The notes under the pieces were generated by a model. It did not search any database and was not told the DNA's origin. It saw only the letters and a list, made by a program, of their open reading frames with translations. Source: an uncultured Clostridia bacterium (GTDB taxonomy: Bacteria > Bacillota > Clostridia > TANB77 > CAG-508). From it: 37,872 bases of DNA. The stretch's first letter is position 1, and each line of letters opens with the position of its first letter. The stretch lies in NCBI GenBank assembly GCA_944392505.1, contig CALXWU010000006.1:1-37872 (forward strand), in the 5' to 3' direction. Positions 1 to 7,791 of the stretch are shown piece by piece. The translations under genes and the position numbers were made by a program.

Positions 1-492
1 TCATCATACAATACAATTTCAAATTATGTAGATGCACTTATAGATAGCTATTTAATATTTAAAGCTAATAGATATGATATAAAAGGAAAAGAATATTTAA
101 AAACACAAGAAAAATACTATGCAGTAGATATAGGACTTAGATATTATATGTTAGGTCAAGGTTCTGGTAGAGATATGGAACATATATTAGAAAATGTTGT
201 GTATCTTGAATTGTTAAGACGAGGATATGAAGTATATATAGGAAAATATGACGAATTAGAAGTCGATTTTGTTGCTAAAAAGCCTGAAAATACAGTTTAT
301 TACCAAGTTGCATTGACAACAAGATCAGAGAGGGAAGAAGAAAATAAAATTTTAGATAGAGAACTAACACCTTTAAAGAAAATCAATGATAATTATCCTA
401 AATATATTTTGACATTAGATGATGATTTGGATGCCGACTTTGATGGAATAAAAAAGATAAATGTATTAGATTGGTTATTAAAGGAGAAATAA
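1..492 (+). CDS. AAA ATPase with DUF4143 C-terminal domain (3' end only)
   Basis: The reading frame is open from base 1, so the start lies left of the window and only about 163 C-terminal residues are seen. The visible part matches the DUF4143 domain that follows the P-loop domain in AAA_14-type ATPases: a helical stretch with YVDALIDSYLIF and YAVDIGLR, then the nuclease-like fold with ENVVYLELLRRGY and the D-F-V-A-K strand followed by YYQVA. DUF4143 has the look of a restriction-endonuclease-like fold (E...D...xVK-like), but no activity has been settled for the family. These ATPases are common accessory genes near mobile or defence loci in gut Bacillota. The next gene starts one base after this stop, so the two are probably translated together. 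Family call is good; function is unknown. Confidence 0.8.
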   Translation, partial: SSYNTISNYVDALIDSYLIFKANRYDIKGKEYLKTQEKYYAVDIGLRYYMLGQGSGRDMEHILENVVYLELLRRGYEVYIGKYDELEVDFVAKKPENTVYYQVALTTRSEREEENKILDRELTPLKKINDNYPKYILTLDDDLDADFDGIKKINVLDWLLKEK

Positions 493-493
493 T

Positions 494-757
494 ATGGATG
501 AATATATAGATTTTTTACAAGATGATAAGGATTGCTTAGATAGAATTAATAATTTTGAAAAGTATAACTATGCTGAATCTGAGATATGGGCATTTAATAA
601 GTATACTGATTGGGTAAATAAGAATCCGAAATGTGCTTTATGTTTAACAGGAAATATTAATATTCCTATCAACAACAAAGAAAAAGTATGGAATGCAATT
701 AATAATCTAAGAACTACATTAGATAAAATTGCAATGATTAACAATATAAAAATATAA
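494..757 (+). CDS. Small hypothetical protein (87 aa) coupled to the DUF4143 ATPase
   Basis: The gene starts one base after the upstream stop, with an AAGGAG Shine-Dalgarno site lying inside the end of the preceding gene, so translational coupling is likely. The product is soluble and acidic, rich in Asn, Asp and Lys, with no membrane segment. It has aromatic-rich helices (KYNYAESEIWAFNKYTDW) and a lone Cys pair (CALC). I do not recognise a family. The hairpin terminator directly after it ends the operon with the ATPase gene, which suggests the two work together, for example as an accessory or antidote subunit. That role is inference only. Confidence 0.65.
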   Translation: MDEYIDFLQDDKDCLDRINNFEKYNYAESEIWAFNKYTDWVNKNPKCALCLTGNINIPINNKEKVWNAINNLRTTLDKIAMINNIKI

Positions 758-767
758 TAGACTAAAG

Positions 768-815
768 AAAAGCAAAATAATAAGTAATTGCATATTACAG
801 AATTATTTTGCTTTT
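768..815 (+). terminator. Intrinsic terminator after the DUF4143 operon
   Basis: A perfect 14-bp stem (arms 768-781 and 802-815) with a 20-base loop is followed by a T-rich tract. The 3' arm ends in GCTTTT. The loop end and 3' arm (ATTACAG plus the TTTGCTTTT end) resemble those of the terminator at 5930-5971. Confidence 0.8.
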
Positions 816-887
816 ATTATATATCAATAAAAAATAAGTAAATGGATAATAGTTATAAAGACTATCATATTAAATTTGGAGGGAAAA

Positions 888-1415
888 ATGGAACAATTTA
901 AAATATTAAAAGATATAATAATTCCAATAGTATCTGCTATAATTGGAGGTTTATTTACTTTTTTAGGTGTATTCATAACAATAAAACATGAAAAAAAGAA
1001 AGAAAAGGAAGAAGAGAGATTAGCTAATAAACCACTATTTTATAGGTTAGATTTAAGGCAAGAGTATGATTATAATAAAGCAGTAGATTTTTGCTTAGGG
1101 GTAGGCAACTTTGACGATAAAGCAGGACAGATATTTGGGGTAATAAAAAATACGGACAATGCAATTTTAATTATCGAAGGCGTTTCCGTTAATAACAAAT
1201 TGTATAAATCACTATATGGAAATGTTATTGATAAAAATCAAATAGTTAACGTATATGTAAATGTTTCAAAAAAACTTGATGAAAGTGATGAAATCATATT
1301 TATAATAAAAGATATTATGGAAAATGAATATAAATATAAAGTAGAAGTACAATATAAAGATAGTGAATATAGCGAAATGATTGGATTTAAAGAAATAAAA
1401 AATATAAAATGTTAA
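888..1415 (+). CDS. Single-pass membrane protein of unknown function
   Basis: The product is about 175 aa. It has one hydrophobic N-terminal segment (residues about 10-31, IIIPIVSAIIGGLFTFLGVF) and then a highly charged stretch (KHEKKKEKEEER) that by the positive-inside rule puts the C-terminal domain in the cytoplasm. The remaining 120 residues look like a compact beta-rich domain with alternating hydrophobic strands and no Cys. I chose ATG 888 because GGAGG at 878-882 sits five bases upstream; the in-frame TTG at 876 overlaps that site and is unlikely. No family recognised. It stands alone between a terminator and a degraded stretch. Small N-anchored proteins of this shape are frequent in defence and mobile regions, but I see nothing that gives a function. 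Confidence 0.6.
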   Translation: MEQFKILKDIIIPIVSAIIGGLFTFLGVFITIKHEKKKEKEEERLANKPLFYRLDLRQEYDYNKAVDFCLGVGNFDDKAGQIFGVIKNTDNAILIIEGVSVNNKLYKSLYGNVIDKNQIVNVYVNVSKKLDESDEIIFIIKDIMENEYKYKVEVQYKDSEYSEMIGFKEIKNIKC

Positions 1416-1780
1416 TCGAAATCTTTTGTGAATTTAATGAAAAATAATATTTAGGGTATTTCAAAAGAAGATGACATAGAAAAAATAAATGCTATTTGAA
1501 ACTTACATAATTTATAAATATCGTAAAAATATTTTAGAAAAATATGGTGAAAAAAGTATTATTATGATATAGTAATAATAAATATGAAAATTTTATGTAG
1601 TAGTTATGAGAGTTAAGAAAAAATATTCATTGTTGAAAATACTGTTATTTATAATAATTTTATTAAGTAAATATAAAAACTACTAGAAACAGGATTAAAA
1701 AAATTGTAATTTTTAAATGTATGTTTACAAAATAATTATATTAAAGGATATAGTAGAAAAATAATTTAAAGGAGAAAAAT
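1416..1780. other. 365-bp stretch without a credible gene; possible remnants
   Basis: The stretch is very AT-rich. It contains a short open stretch reading ISKEDDIEKINAI that ends in a stop at about 1497-1499 and looks like debris of a coding region. A 26-codon frame at 1606-1686 reads as a basic start followed by a hydrophobic helix (MRVKKKYSLLKILLF...). No Shine-Dalgarno site precedes the latter, so it is more likely a decayed signal peptide than a gene. The AAAGGAG site just before 1781 belongs to the methyltransferase gene. Confidence 0.4.
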
Positions 1781-2635
1781 ATGATAGAGACGCCGTCACC
1801 TCTTAGATATCCAGGAGGAAAAACAATATTATATGATAAAATAAAAGAAATACTAGCAGAAAATAATTTATTAAATTGTACTTATATGGAGCCTTTTTCT
1901 GGGGGTGCTGGATTAGCTTTAAAGCTATTAATGAATAATGATGTTAGTCGAATTGTAATAAATGATTTTGATTATGCAATTTATGCTTTTTGGCATAATG
2001 TATTGTATGATACAAATAGATTTTGTAACGACATAGAATGTATAACAGTAGACTTAAAAGAATGGGAAAAGCAAAAAGAAATTTATAATAATCAAAATAA
2101 TTATTCAATGTATGAAATTGGATTGGCCACATTTTTTTTAAACAGAACAAATAGGTCTGGCATAATAAAAGGAGGACCAATTGGAGGAAGAAAACAAGAA
2201 GGCAAATATAAAATAAATTGTAGATTTAATAAGAAAATATTAATAGAAAAAATAAAGAAAATAGCAAGTTATAGGAACAGAATAAAATTATTCAAATATG
2301 ATGTAAATGATTTTATAAAAAGAGTAATTATGAGGCAAAAAGATGAGAATTTTTTCGTTTATTTTGATCCACCTTATATAAAAAAAGGTCCGGAATTATA
2401 TAAAAATCATTTTAACTTGGAAGAACATAAATATTTGTCGATAAATATCAAAGAAAAGTTATATGGCAAAAACTGGATAGTTACATATGATAAAAACCAA
2501 TTAGTACAAAAATTATATGAAAATTTTTGTATAGTTGAATTTGATTTAAAGTATTCAGCAGGAAAAAATAAAAAAGGAAATGAACTAATGATTTTAAGTA
2601 ATAATTTAACAATAGCTAATAAAAATAATTTATAA
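1781..2635 (+). CDS. D12-class DNA adenine N6-methyltransferase (Dam-like)
   Basis: This enzyme transfers a methyl group from S-adenosylmethionine to N6 of adenine in a short DNA target. The N-terminus has the class alpha signature: SPLRYPGGK at residues 6-14, then motif I EPFSGGAGLAL at about 38-48, and the catalytic motif IV DPPY at residues 196-199. Length (284 aa) fits the MethyltransfD12 family (PF02086). A near-ideal AAAGGAG precedes ATG 1781. The gene for an OLD-like ATPase starts 17 bases after its stop, with its own GGAGG, so the two are very likely one operon. Many D12 enzymes are orphan or phage methylases; here the pairing with a nuclease-like ATPase suggests self-marking in a defence module. 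The target site cannot be read from sequence alone; GATC is only the commonest specificity of Dam relatives. Confidence 0.9.
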   Translation: MIETPSPLRYPGGKTILYDKIKEILAENNLLNCTYMEPFSGGAGLALKLLMNNDVSRIVINDFDYAIYAFWHNVLYDTNRFCNDIECITVDLKEWEKQKEIYNNQNNYSMYEIGLATFFLNRTNRSGIIKGGPIGGRKQEGKYKINCRFNKKILIEKIKKIASYRNRIKLFKYDVNDFIKRVIMRQKDENFFVYFDPPYIKKGPELYKNHFNLEEHKYLSINIKEKLYGKNWIVTYDKNQLVQKLYENFCIVEFDLKYSAGKNKKGNELMILSNNLTIANKNNL

Positions 2636-2652
2636 CATTTTGGAGGATAGAA

Positions 2653-4299
2653 TTGATAGAAAGTATAAAATTTAAGCATTATAGGAAGTTAAAAGAAATA
2701 GAATTGCATTTTATTAAAGGTATTAATATAATTTCTGGAACTAATGGAACATGTAAAACTTCAGTTTTACATATTATTAGTAATTCATTTAAAGAACCTA
2801 CTAAAAATGAAAGTATGAAGGTTATTAGAGTTTTAAATAATAGTACCAACCCTAAAATTGAAACTTTGACGAAAGGAGATAAAAAATACGTTGACCCTGC
2901 AATAGGAACAACAGGGACACTATATAAAGCTAGATATTATAATAATGATATATTAGAATTTAGAAGAAAAAATGATAAAGAACTTGAAAAAACTAAAAAA
3001 AGATTTAGAATTATACCAAAATATTCAAAAGGAAAAAAAGAATCATTACCCGAAATGCCAGTAATCTATATGGGACTGACTAGATTAATGGCTTCTGGAG
3101 AAATAGATGAAAATGATTTTAAAAAGAAAAAAGATAGTTTACCAGTAGAACTTCAAGAGGAAATAGCAAAAATATATCAAGATTTAACTGGACAAATTAT
3201 TGATATTAGTACATATAAGGTAATGCAATTTAATGAAATGAAAACAAGGGCAGAATTTCAAACTGATTGTGATGGAATTGATTCAAATACTATTTCAGAT
3301 GGACAAGACAATTTACATATGATTTTAACAGCATTAGTTTCATTGAAATACTATTATATGAAAGAAAACAAAGAAAGTATTTTATTAATAGATGAGGTCG
3401 ATGCTACATTACATCCTGATTTACAATTAAAATTATTGAAAATAATGAAAAAATATAGTGATGAATGTAAAATACAAATTATTTGTACAACACATAGTCT
3501 TGATTTATTAGAAGAAGGTTTAAAAAGAGATTATTATAATGTGATTTATATTGATGATGATATTGAAAAAGTAAAGGTATTAAATGATGATAGATTGGAT
3601 ATATATAATATAAAGAGTAGACTATATGAAAAATCAATGGAGGATATTATGAAAGATAAGTATATTCCAATTTATACAGAAGATAAGGAAGCCAGAATTT
3701 TTTTAGAAATGATATTAAATTATTTTGCTGATACATTTGAAGAATTTGCAAGAATTAGAAATTATTTTTATTTAGCAGATTCTTATATTGGATGTGATAA
3801 TATGAAAAAATTATTTAAGGATAAAATATGTGGTAGGCAATTTAAGAATTGCATTGGAGTACTAGATGGAGATGTTTCTTTAGATGAAAAGAGTTTAGCA
3901 AATAATTTAATGAAACTTCCAGGAAACGATTCTATAGAAAGTTTGGTGTTTAAATATTCAAAAGAATTATTTGATAAAAACATATCGGAATTTTGGGATA
4001 GTGAATCTGTTTTGGATACGGCTATAAATAGAAAATATTATAGAGATAACATTTTAAAGGAAATTAATGAAATACCAATTAAAATTGCAGAAAATTCAGA
4101 ATGTAAAGAAAGAGAACTAAATAAAAAATGTTTTAACAAAGAAAATAACAAAACTTTTTTTGAATTAGTGTTAAAATATTGGATTAAATCACAAGATAAT
4201 AAAAGTGAATTAGAATATTTCTATAATGGAATTACAACATTATATGAGAAAACAGCTGAATTAAATGGAATAAACAGAAAATTGTTGAAAAGACAATAA
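2653..4299 (+). CDS. OLD-like AAA ATPase with C-terminal TOPRIM-like domain
   Basis: The start is TTG 2653, chosen because GGAGG at 2642-2646 is six bases upstream and the next in-frame ATG would remove the Walker A motif. The N-terminal ABC-type ATPase has Walker A GTNGTCKT at residues 29-36 (Cys in place of the usual third Gly, a variant I recall from related AAA_21 proteins). The signature-like region is near TISDGQDNLHMI, and Walker B ILLIDEVDATLHP has D247/E248. The C-terminal half has features of a TOPRIM fold: YTEDKEA with E343, then IGVLDGD with D405 and D407, then DSIESLVF. This is the layout of OLD-family nucleases. Downstream of a D12 methyltransferase it is a candidate effector of a two-gene defence system. 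The TOPRIM assignment is less certain than the ATPase. Confidence 0.8.
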   Translation: MIESIKFKHYRKLKEIELHFIKGINIISGTNGTCKTSVLHIISNSFKEPTKNESMKVIRVLNNSTNPKIETLTKGDKKYVDPAIGTTGTLYKARYYNNDILEFRRKNDKELEKTKKRFRIIPKYSKGKKESLPEMPVIYMGLTRLMASGEIDENDFKKKKDSLPVELQEEIAKIYQDLTGQIIDISTYKVMQFNEMKTRAEFQTDCDGIDSNTISDGQDNLHMILTALVSLKYYYMKENKESILLIDEVDATLHPDLQLKLLKIMKKYSDECKIQIICTTHSLDLLEEGLKRDYYNVIYIDDDIEKVKVLNDDRLDIYNIKSRLYEKSMEDIMKDKYIPIYTEDKEARIFLEMILNYFADTFEEFARIRNYFYLADSYIGCDNMKKLFKDKICGRQFKNCIGVLDGDVSLDEKSLANNLMKLPGNDSIESLVFKYSKELFDKNISEFWDSESVLDTAINRKYYRDNILKEINEIPIKIAENSECKERELNKKCFNKENNKTFFELVLKYWIKSQDNKSELEYFYNGITTLYEKTAELNGINRKLLKRQ

Positions 4300-4345
4300 C
4301 ATATAATAAAAAGTCCGGTTTTTCCGGACTTTTTATTATATGTTA
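4297..4345. terminator. Bidirectional terminator, 22-bp perfect stem
   Basis: Arms 4297-4318 and 4324-4345 pair without mismatch around a TTTTT loop. The left arm contains the TAA of the OLD-like gene and the right arm contains the stop of the convergent minus-strand gene. A/T tracts inside the stem give U-runs in both directions. Confidence 0.85.
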
Positions 4346-4633
4346 TTTAATACATACACCAATTAACTCAACTCCATCACAAAATCCATTTCTATAGTAC
4401 TTCTCATTCCAATAACAAAGATAATCCATAAAATTCTCATCAAGCTTATCTAATTGCTTTTTTACAAATTTTTGATTCTGCTTAGGAACATTCTTTAAAA
4501 TACTTTCACAAATTTCATCAAAATAAATATGATGTTTTTTATCTTCTTCGGTAAGTCTACCAAAAATTGTTTCTTCTCTAAAACTCAACCAATCTCTTAA
4601 AATATCATCATTAACTTCTCTAAAATTACTCAT
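4343..4633 (-). CDS. Small hypothetical protein (96 aa)
   Basis: ATG at 4633 is preceded by a clear GGAGG on the minus strand, so the gene is probably real. The product is soluble, helical and charged (MSNFREVNDDILRDWLSFREETIFGRLTE at the start, split here only for description), with an aromatic-rich C-terminal segment YWNEKYYRNGFCDGVELIG. I do not recognise the family with confidence; the last segment resembles small phage or mobile-element proteins of the kind that pair two long helices. Its 3' end shares the hairpin with the OLD-like gene. It lies beside a tRNA-Met remnant, which fits an accessory or element-borne gene. Confidence 0.6.
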   Translation of the reverse strand: MSNFREVNDDILRDWLSFREETIFGRLTEEDKKHHIYFDEICESILKNVPKQNQKFVKKQLDKLDENFMDYLCYWNEKYYRNGFCDGVELIGVCIK

Positions 4634-4984
4634 TAATATTTAACCTCCGTTTTTATAAATTTTAAAATTCTACACATCAAAACATCAAAAAACTTACAAT
4701 AACCAACTAAAGAATATATTGAAATTTCATATATTTGATGCCTCAAAAAATTGGGGACAAATTGGGGACAATCATTGCAAAAAAGTACATATTTTAACGA
4801 TTTCCATAATCTCACCAATTTGCCATAACCCTATTAAAACCAATAAAAACTCAAGTTAACAAAATTTCTCAAAAATCACAATTAAATGCTCATAACCCGA
4901 AGGTGGTAATTTCAAGTCTCTCCCCTGCCACCATAAATGTCATTAGAATTACAAGATAATCTTGCATATATTATCTCATTCCTC
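4634..4984. other. Gene-poor 351-bp stretch with tRNA remnant and tandem repeat
   Basis: It contains an 11-bp tandem repeat (AATTGGGGACA twice, 4749-4770) and a tRNA-Met 3' half (4889-4933, listed separately). A TTG-initiated 61-codon minus-strand frame crosses 4633-4818 but has no good ribosome site; I do not call it a gene. The mix suggests an old junction of an integrated element. Confidence 0.5.
4889..4933 (+). pseudogene. 3' half of a tRNA-Met gene (anticodon loop to CCA)
   Basis: The 45 bases match tRNA positions 32-76 with exact spacing: loop CTCATAA (anticodon CAT), stem half CCCGA, five-base variable loop AGGTG, T-stem/loop with TTCAAGT, acceptor half CCCTGCC, discriminator A and CCA. 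No matching 5' half (GGCAGGG, GCTC) precedes it. The T stem (GTAAT against CTCTC) no longer pairs. It is therefore a non-functional remnant, of the kind left as an attachment-site copy when an element integrates in a tRNA gene. Confidence 0.65.
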
Positions 4985-5464
4985 CTATATTCTTTTAGAA
5001 ACAATTATATCTCTAATAACATAACTATTCTTCTCGTAGAAATTTAACCCTTTAACATTCGGGCCAAAAACTTCTATATTAATTCTTTTACAATTAATAC
5101 TTTTAAAATATTCTTCCATTTTTTCTAGCAAAGATTTACCAATTCCATTTCCACGAATATTGTTTTTAACAATCAACTCAAGTATTGAACCAGTCTTGGC
5201 ACAGTCATTTGTTATCTTGTCAATTTCATCTTTTTCTTCCACTATTCCTATAACTAGTCCAATAACTATGTTATTTTCTAATGATAAATAAATCTTTCCA
5301 TTTTGTTTTCTTACTTTGTTCATATCCATTTTGAAAATATTTTCCCTATATTTAGGAAGCATTACTTGTGTATGCCAATCATCAATATCAATTAGATAGT
5401 TTTGTAATTCTACAAGTAAGTCTTTAATTTGCTCGTCGTATTTGGAATCATATTCTATAATCAC
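4985..5464 (-). CDS. GNAT-family N-acetyltransferase
   Basis: The 159-aa product carries the GNAT fold: the beta4 segment SILELIVKNNIRGNGIGKSLL contains the acetyl-CoA pyrophosphate-binding loop RGNGIGK (R/Q-x-x-G-x-G), and the C-terminal GLNFYEKNSY matches motif B (N-FYEK-GF type). Substrate cannot be named; small GNATs of this type acetylate amines, peptides or protein N-termini. The start is GTG 5464, chosen because GGAGG lies six bases upstream and the GTG overlaps the upstream TGA (GTGA, 5461-5464). This makes it the last cistron of a run with the 2H fragment. The product is of normal length and should be active. Confidence 0.85.
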   Translation of the reverse strand: MIIEYDSKYDEQIKDLLVELQNYLIDIDDWHTQVMLPKYRENIFKMDMNKVRKQNGKIYLSLENNIVIGLVIGIVEEKDEIDKITNDCAKTGSILELIVKNNIRGNGIGKSLLEKMEEYFKSINCKRINIEVFGPNVKGLNFYEKNSYVIRDIIVSKRI

Positions 5465-5715
5465 AATAATCCTCCTATTTTTATGTTTTTAATTATAATT
5501 GATTCTTCATGTTCTCCTATTAACTCGATTGATACTTCATCTACTTTTGTATCAAATTCATATTCAAATGAATCAACTTTTTTAATATCATTGCACCTTC
5601 CAATTGTAATGTGTGGAATATACTTGATAGATTTATTGAAATGATTAGGTATTATTTGTTTGTATATTTCATCGTGTAATTGTATAAGTCGTTGTTTTCC
5701 TTTATTTATATTCAT
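5461..5715 (-). CDS. 2H phosphoesterase (2'-5' RNA ligase-like), C-terminal half only
   Basis: The 84-aa product contains one H-x-T motif in YIPHITIGR (the second motif of the 2H superfamily), followed by a beta-rich tail. A full 2H protein has about 170-180 aa and two H-x-T/S motifs; the first is absent here, so the catalytic centre is incomplete and the gene is probably a truncated relic or needs a partner. ATG 5715 is favoured over TTG 5727 because GGAGG sits five bases upstream. The ATG overlaps the stop of the kinase remnant (ATGA), and the TGA overlaps the GTG of the GNAT gene. The neat overlaps suggest that translation still passes through all three. Confidence 0.65.
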   Translation of the reverse strand: MNINKGKQRLIQLHDEIYKQIIPNHFNKSIKYIPHITIGRCNDIKKVDSFEYEFDTKVDEVSIELIGEHEESIIIKNIKIGGLL

Positions 5716-5840
5716 AAATACCTCCAATTTTCAAGGATTATCTGATCCCTTTTTTTATCAATTTCTGTCCTGCTTGAGTTAAAATTAATTCCATCTAAAT
5801 GTATGGCTGGTATATTTAATTCTTTATTAACTTGTAACAT
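5712..5840 (-). pseudogene. Fragment of a P-loop kinase (FlaR/topology-modulation-like)
   Basis: A 42-codon minus-strand frame reads NKELNIPAIHLDGINF and ends IILENWRYL-stop. The ELNIP-x-x-HLD segment is typical of the small adenylate-kinase-like ATPases annotated as DNA topology modulation protein, right after their Walker A helix. The Walker A motif itself and the whole C-terminal lid and Walker B parts are missing, and no Shine-Dalgarno site precedes the only ATG (5840). I read it as a gene broken at both ends. Confidence 0.5.
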
Positions 5841-6039
5841 ATTTACATGGTAATACCATAATATTTTATATGTGTCAAGACATGCGCTTAATAATTAAAT
5901 TGAAGCTTCAATTAGTGCGGTGCAGAGATAAAAGCAAATTATTTATCTTATTACAGAAATAATTTGCTTTTTAAACAATTTATCAAGTATCCAACCTGAT
6001 TTTTTGCCCCTTACCTAGTAATCTTTTTTGAACAGGTTG
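5841..6039. other. Intergenic stretch with palindrome and terminator
   Basis: Besides the terminator at 5930-5971 it contains the 12-bp palindrome TTGAAGCTTCAA (5900-5911). No coding frame or promoter is evident. Confidence 0.4.
5930..5971. terminator. Intrinsic terminator, 15-bp perfect stem
   Basis: Arms 5930-5944 and 5957-5971 pair perfectly around a 12-base loop ending ATTACAG. It is read best on the minus strand as the end of the Rieske oxidoreductase transcript, about 70 bases beyond that stop, and carries A/T runs on both sides. Confidence 0.75.
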
Positions 6040-7683
6040 CTACAAATTTTTCACACTTGGTCCATATATTAAGTTCCCCTTATAATCATATCTTGAGCCA
6101 TGACATGGACAATCCCATGTTTTGTCCAAGTTATTCCAGGAAAGCTCACATCCTAAATGTTTGCAAACAGGATCTACTTTATAGATCTCTCCCTCCTTAT
6201 CTTTATATATACCTATTTTTTGTCCATTAACTTCAACTATCTTTCCTTCCCCCTCTTGTATTTGATTTGCTGCTTCTTGTGGTATTTCTAGTTTTTTTAT
6301 TACTAAAGAATTTACACTTTCCTTAACCATATTTGTAACTTCTTTTATGTTTTTTATTGGTTCTAATCTTGTTGCTTTAAAAACTTCTTCATATTCATTT
6401 TTCTCCCCTAATATCTTGTCTGTTATAATTCTTGCCGCTATGTTCGAGCTTGTTATACCCCACTTATTAAAGCCTGTTGCCACATAACAATTCTCCCATA
6501 ATTTTGACAATTCTCCTATATATGGTATTTTATCTAATGTTATACAATCTTCTGTATTCCAATGATATTTTATCTTTCCTTTTGGATAGATATTTCTTGC
6601 CACTTCTTCTAAGTATTTGTATGAATTACTTAAATCTATCTGTGCTCCTGTCTTATGATCAAATCCAGCTACAATAAGCAAATATTCGTCTCCATATTTT
6701 GCCGTTCTTAAAGATATTGTTGGCTCTCCCGAGTTTATATACATACCTTCAAATAGTCTTTCTTTTGTTTGCATTCCTATTGCATAACTTGTGGATTGAT
6801 ACATTTTAACAAAATAAAAACCTGGAATATTTACTATAGGATATTTTGTTGCAATAATTAAATATTTAGCTTTTATTTTATACCCATTTTCAAGTGTTAT
6901 AATATAATATTCGTCTTCATCTTCTGTCTCTACATCTATTGCTTTTGTATGTTCATAGATTTTTATTCCCGAATCGCTACATATTTTAGCTAAAGCATTT
7001 GCATATTTGTACGGATTAAATTGTGCCTGATGTTCAAACCTAATTGCTAATAGTGCTTTTATAGGAAGGAGATTTTTCATTCTTTCTTGAACTCCATTAG
7101 CTTCAAGGTTTATATTTTCTCTTACAATATTATCCACATCTATTTTTAGTTTTTGTGCATTGTTTTCCACACTTTCCACATATTCATCACAATGCAATCT
7201 ATTTAATTCTATATCAGGTGAATGCACTAATTCTGCTTTTCCTCCAAAATTATTTACCGCTTCTACCTCAGCTTTTATTTTTTGAACCTCTTGCACACTT
7301 TGCGTATATACGTATGCAGGCTGGTATTCAAAATCACAATCAATATTTTCTTTGTCAATAATATCTTTTATTTCTCTTATTGCTTCTTCATTAGCCTCAT
7401 AATACTTTCTTGCAAAATCTTTTCCTTTAGAATCTGTCAAATATTTGTAAATAAGTCCGTGTTGGCTTGTAATTTTTGCAGTACTATTTCCACTAGTTTG
7501 TCTACAAATTTCACCTTTTTCAAGCAAAACTGTTCTTATCTTGTACTTACTTAAATAATATGCAGTCGAAAGACCTGTAAGTCCACCGCCAATTATGCAT
7601 ATATCTGTTTTAATGTTTTGTTCTAATTTGTCAAATCTTTTTTTCTCTTCCTCACTTAAACTGTTTATCCAATAAGATTTCAT
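6040..7683 (-). CDS. FAD-dependent oxidoreductase (DAO fold) fused to a Rieske [2Fe-2S] domain
   Basis: The N-terminal domain (to about residue 430) is a DAO-type flavoprotein: the dinucleotide-binding loop IIGGGLTGLSTAYYL at about 31-45 and LLEKGEI follow the usual pattern, and GFNKWGITSS near 400 is the C-terminal FAD-contacting loop. The last 90 residues form a Rieske domain with both cluster motifs intact: CKHLGC and CPCHGSRY supply the two Cys and two His ligands, ending with GPSVKNL. This fusion occurs widely in Clostridia and Bacilli; its substrate is not established, though relatives are annotated as amino-acid oxidases or electron-transfer enzymes. Length 547 aa is normal. ATG 7683 has AGGAGG upstream. 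Single-gene transcript. No signal peptide is seen, so it acts in the cytoplasm. Confidence 0.9.
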   Translation of the reverse strand: MKSYWINSLSEEEKKRFDKLEQNIKTDICIIGGGLTGLSTAYYLSKYKIRTVLLEKGEICRQTSGNSTAKITSQHGLIYKYLTDSKGKDFARKYYEANEEAIREIKDIIDKENIDCDFEYQPAYVYTQSVQEVQKIKAEVEAVNNFGGKAELVHSPDIELNRLHCDEYVESVENNAQKLKIDVDNIVRENINLEANGVQERMKNLLPIKALLAIRFEHQAQFNPYKYANALAKICSDSGIKIYEHTKAIDVETEDEDEYYIITLENGYKIKAKYLIIATKYPIVNIPGFYFVKMYQSTSYAIGMQTKERLFEGMYINSGEPTISLRTAKYGDEYLLIVAGFDHKTGAQIDLSNSYKYLEEVARNIYPKGKIKYHWNTEDCITLDKIPYIGELSKLWENCYVATGFNKWGITSSNIAARIITDKILGEKNEYEEVFKATRLEPIKNIKEVTNMVKESVNSLVIKKLEIPQEAANQIQEGEGKIVEVNGQKIGIYKDKEGEIYKVDPVCKHLGCELSWNNLDKTWDCPCHGSRYDYKGNLIYGPSVKNL

Positions 7684-7700
7684 TTAATCACTCCTCCTGA

Positions 7701-7791
7701 TAAATGGGGACAGGTGTTTTTGTGACATTTTGGGTAATTTACACCTGTCCCTAATTATCGAAAATGTCACAAAAACACCTGTCCCCATTTA
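7701..7791. repeat. 31-bp perfect inverted repeat (REP-like palindromic element)
   Basis: Arms 7701-7731 and 7761-7791 are perfect reverse complements and contain GGGGACAGGTG and GTGACATTTT. The 29-base centre holds another copy of the core, CACCTGTCCCTAA (7742-7754). A second, overlapping palindrome pairs ATTTTGGGTAA (7728-7738) with TTACCCAAAAT (7789-7799), so two alternative folds exist. Related cores occur at 32067-32090 and more weakly at 13226-13279. Confidence 0.85.

Noticed and set aside
4633-4818. Minus-strand frame of 61 codons ahead of the 96-aa gene
   Set aside because: It starts with TTG, has no clear ribosome site, crosses the GGGGACA tandem repeat and shows no family signature. 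It might be the decayed tail of an integrase, but I cannot support that.
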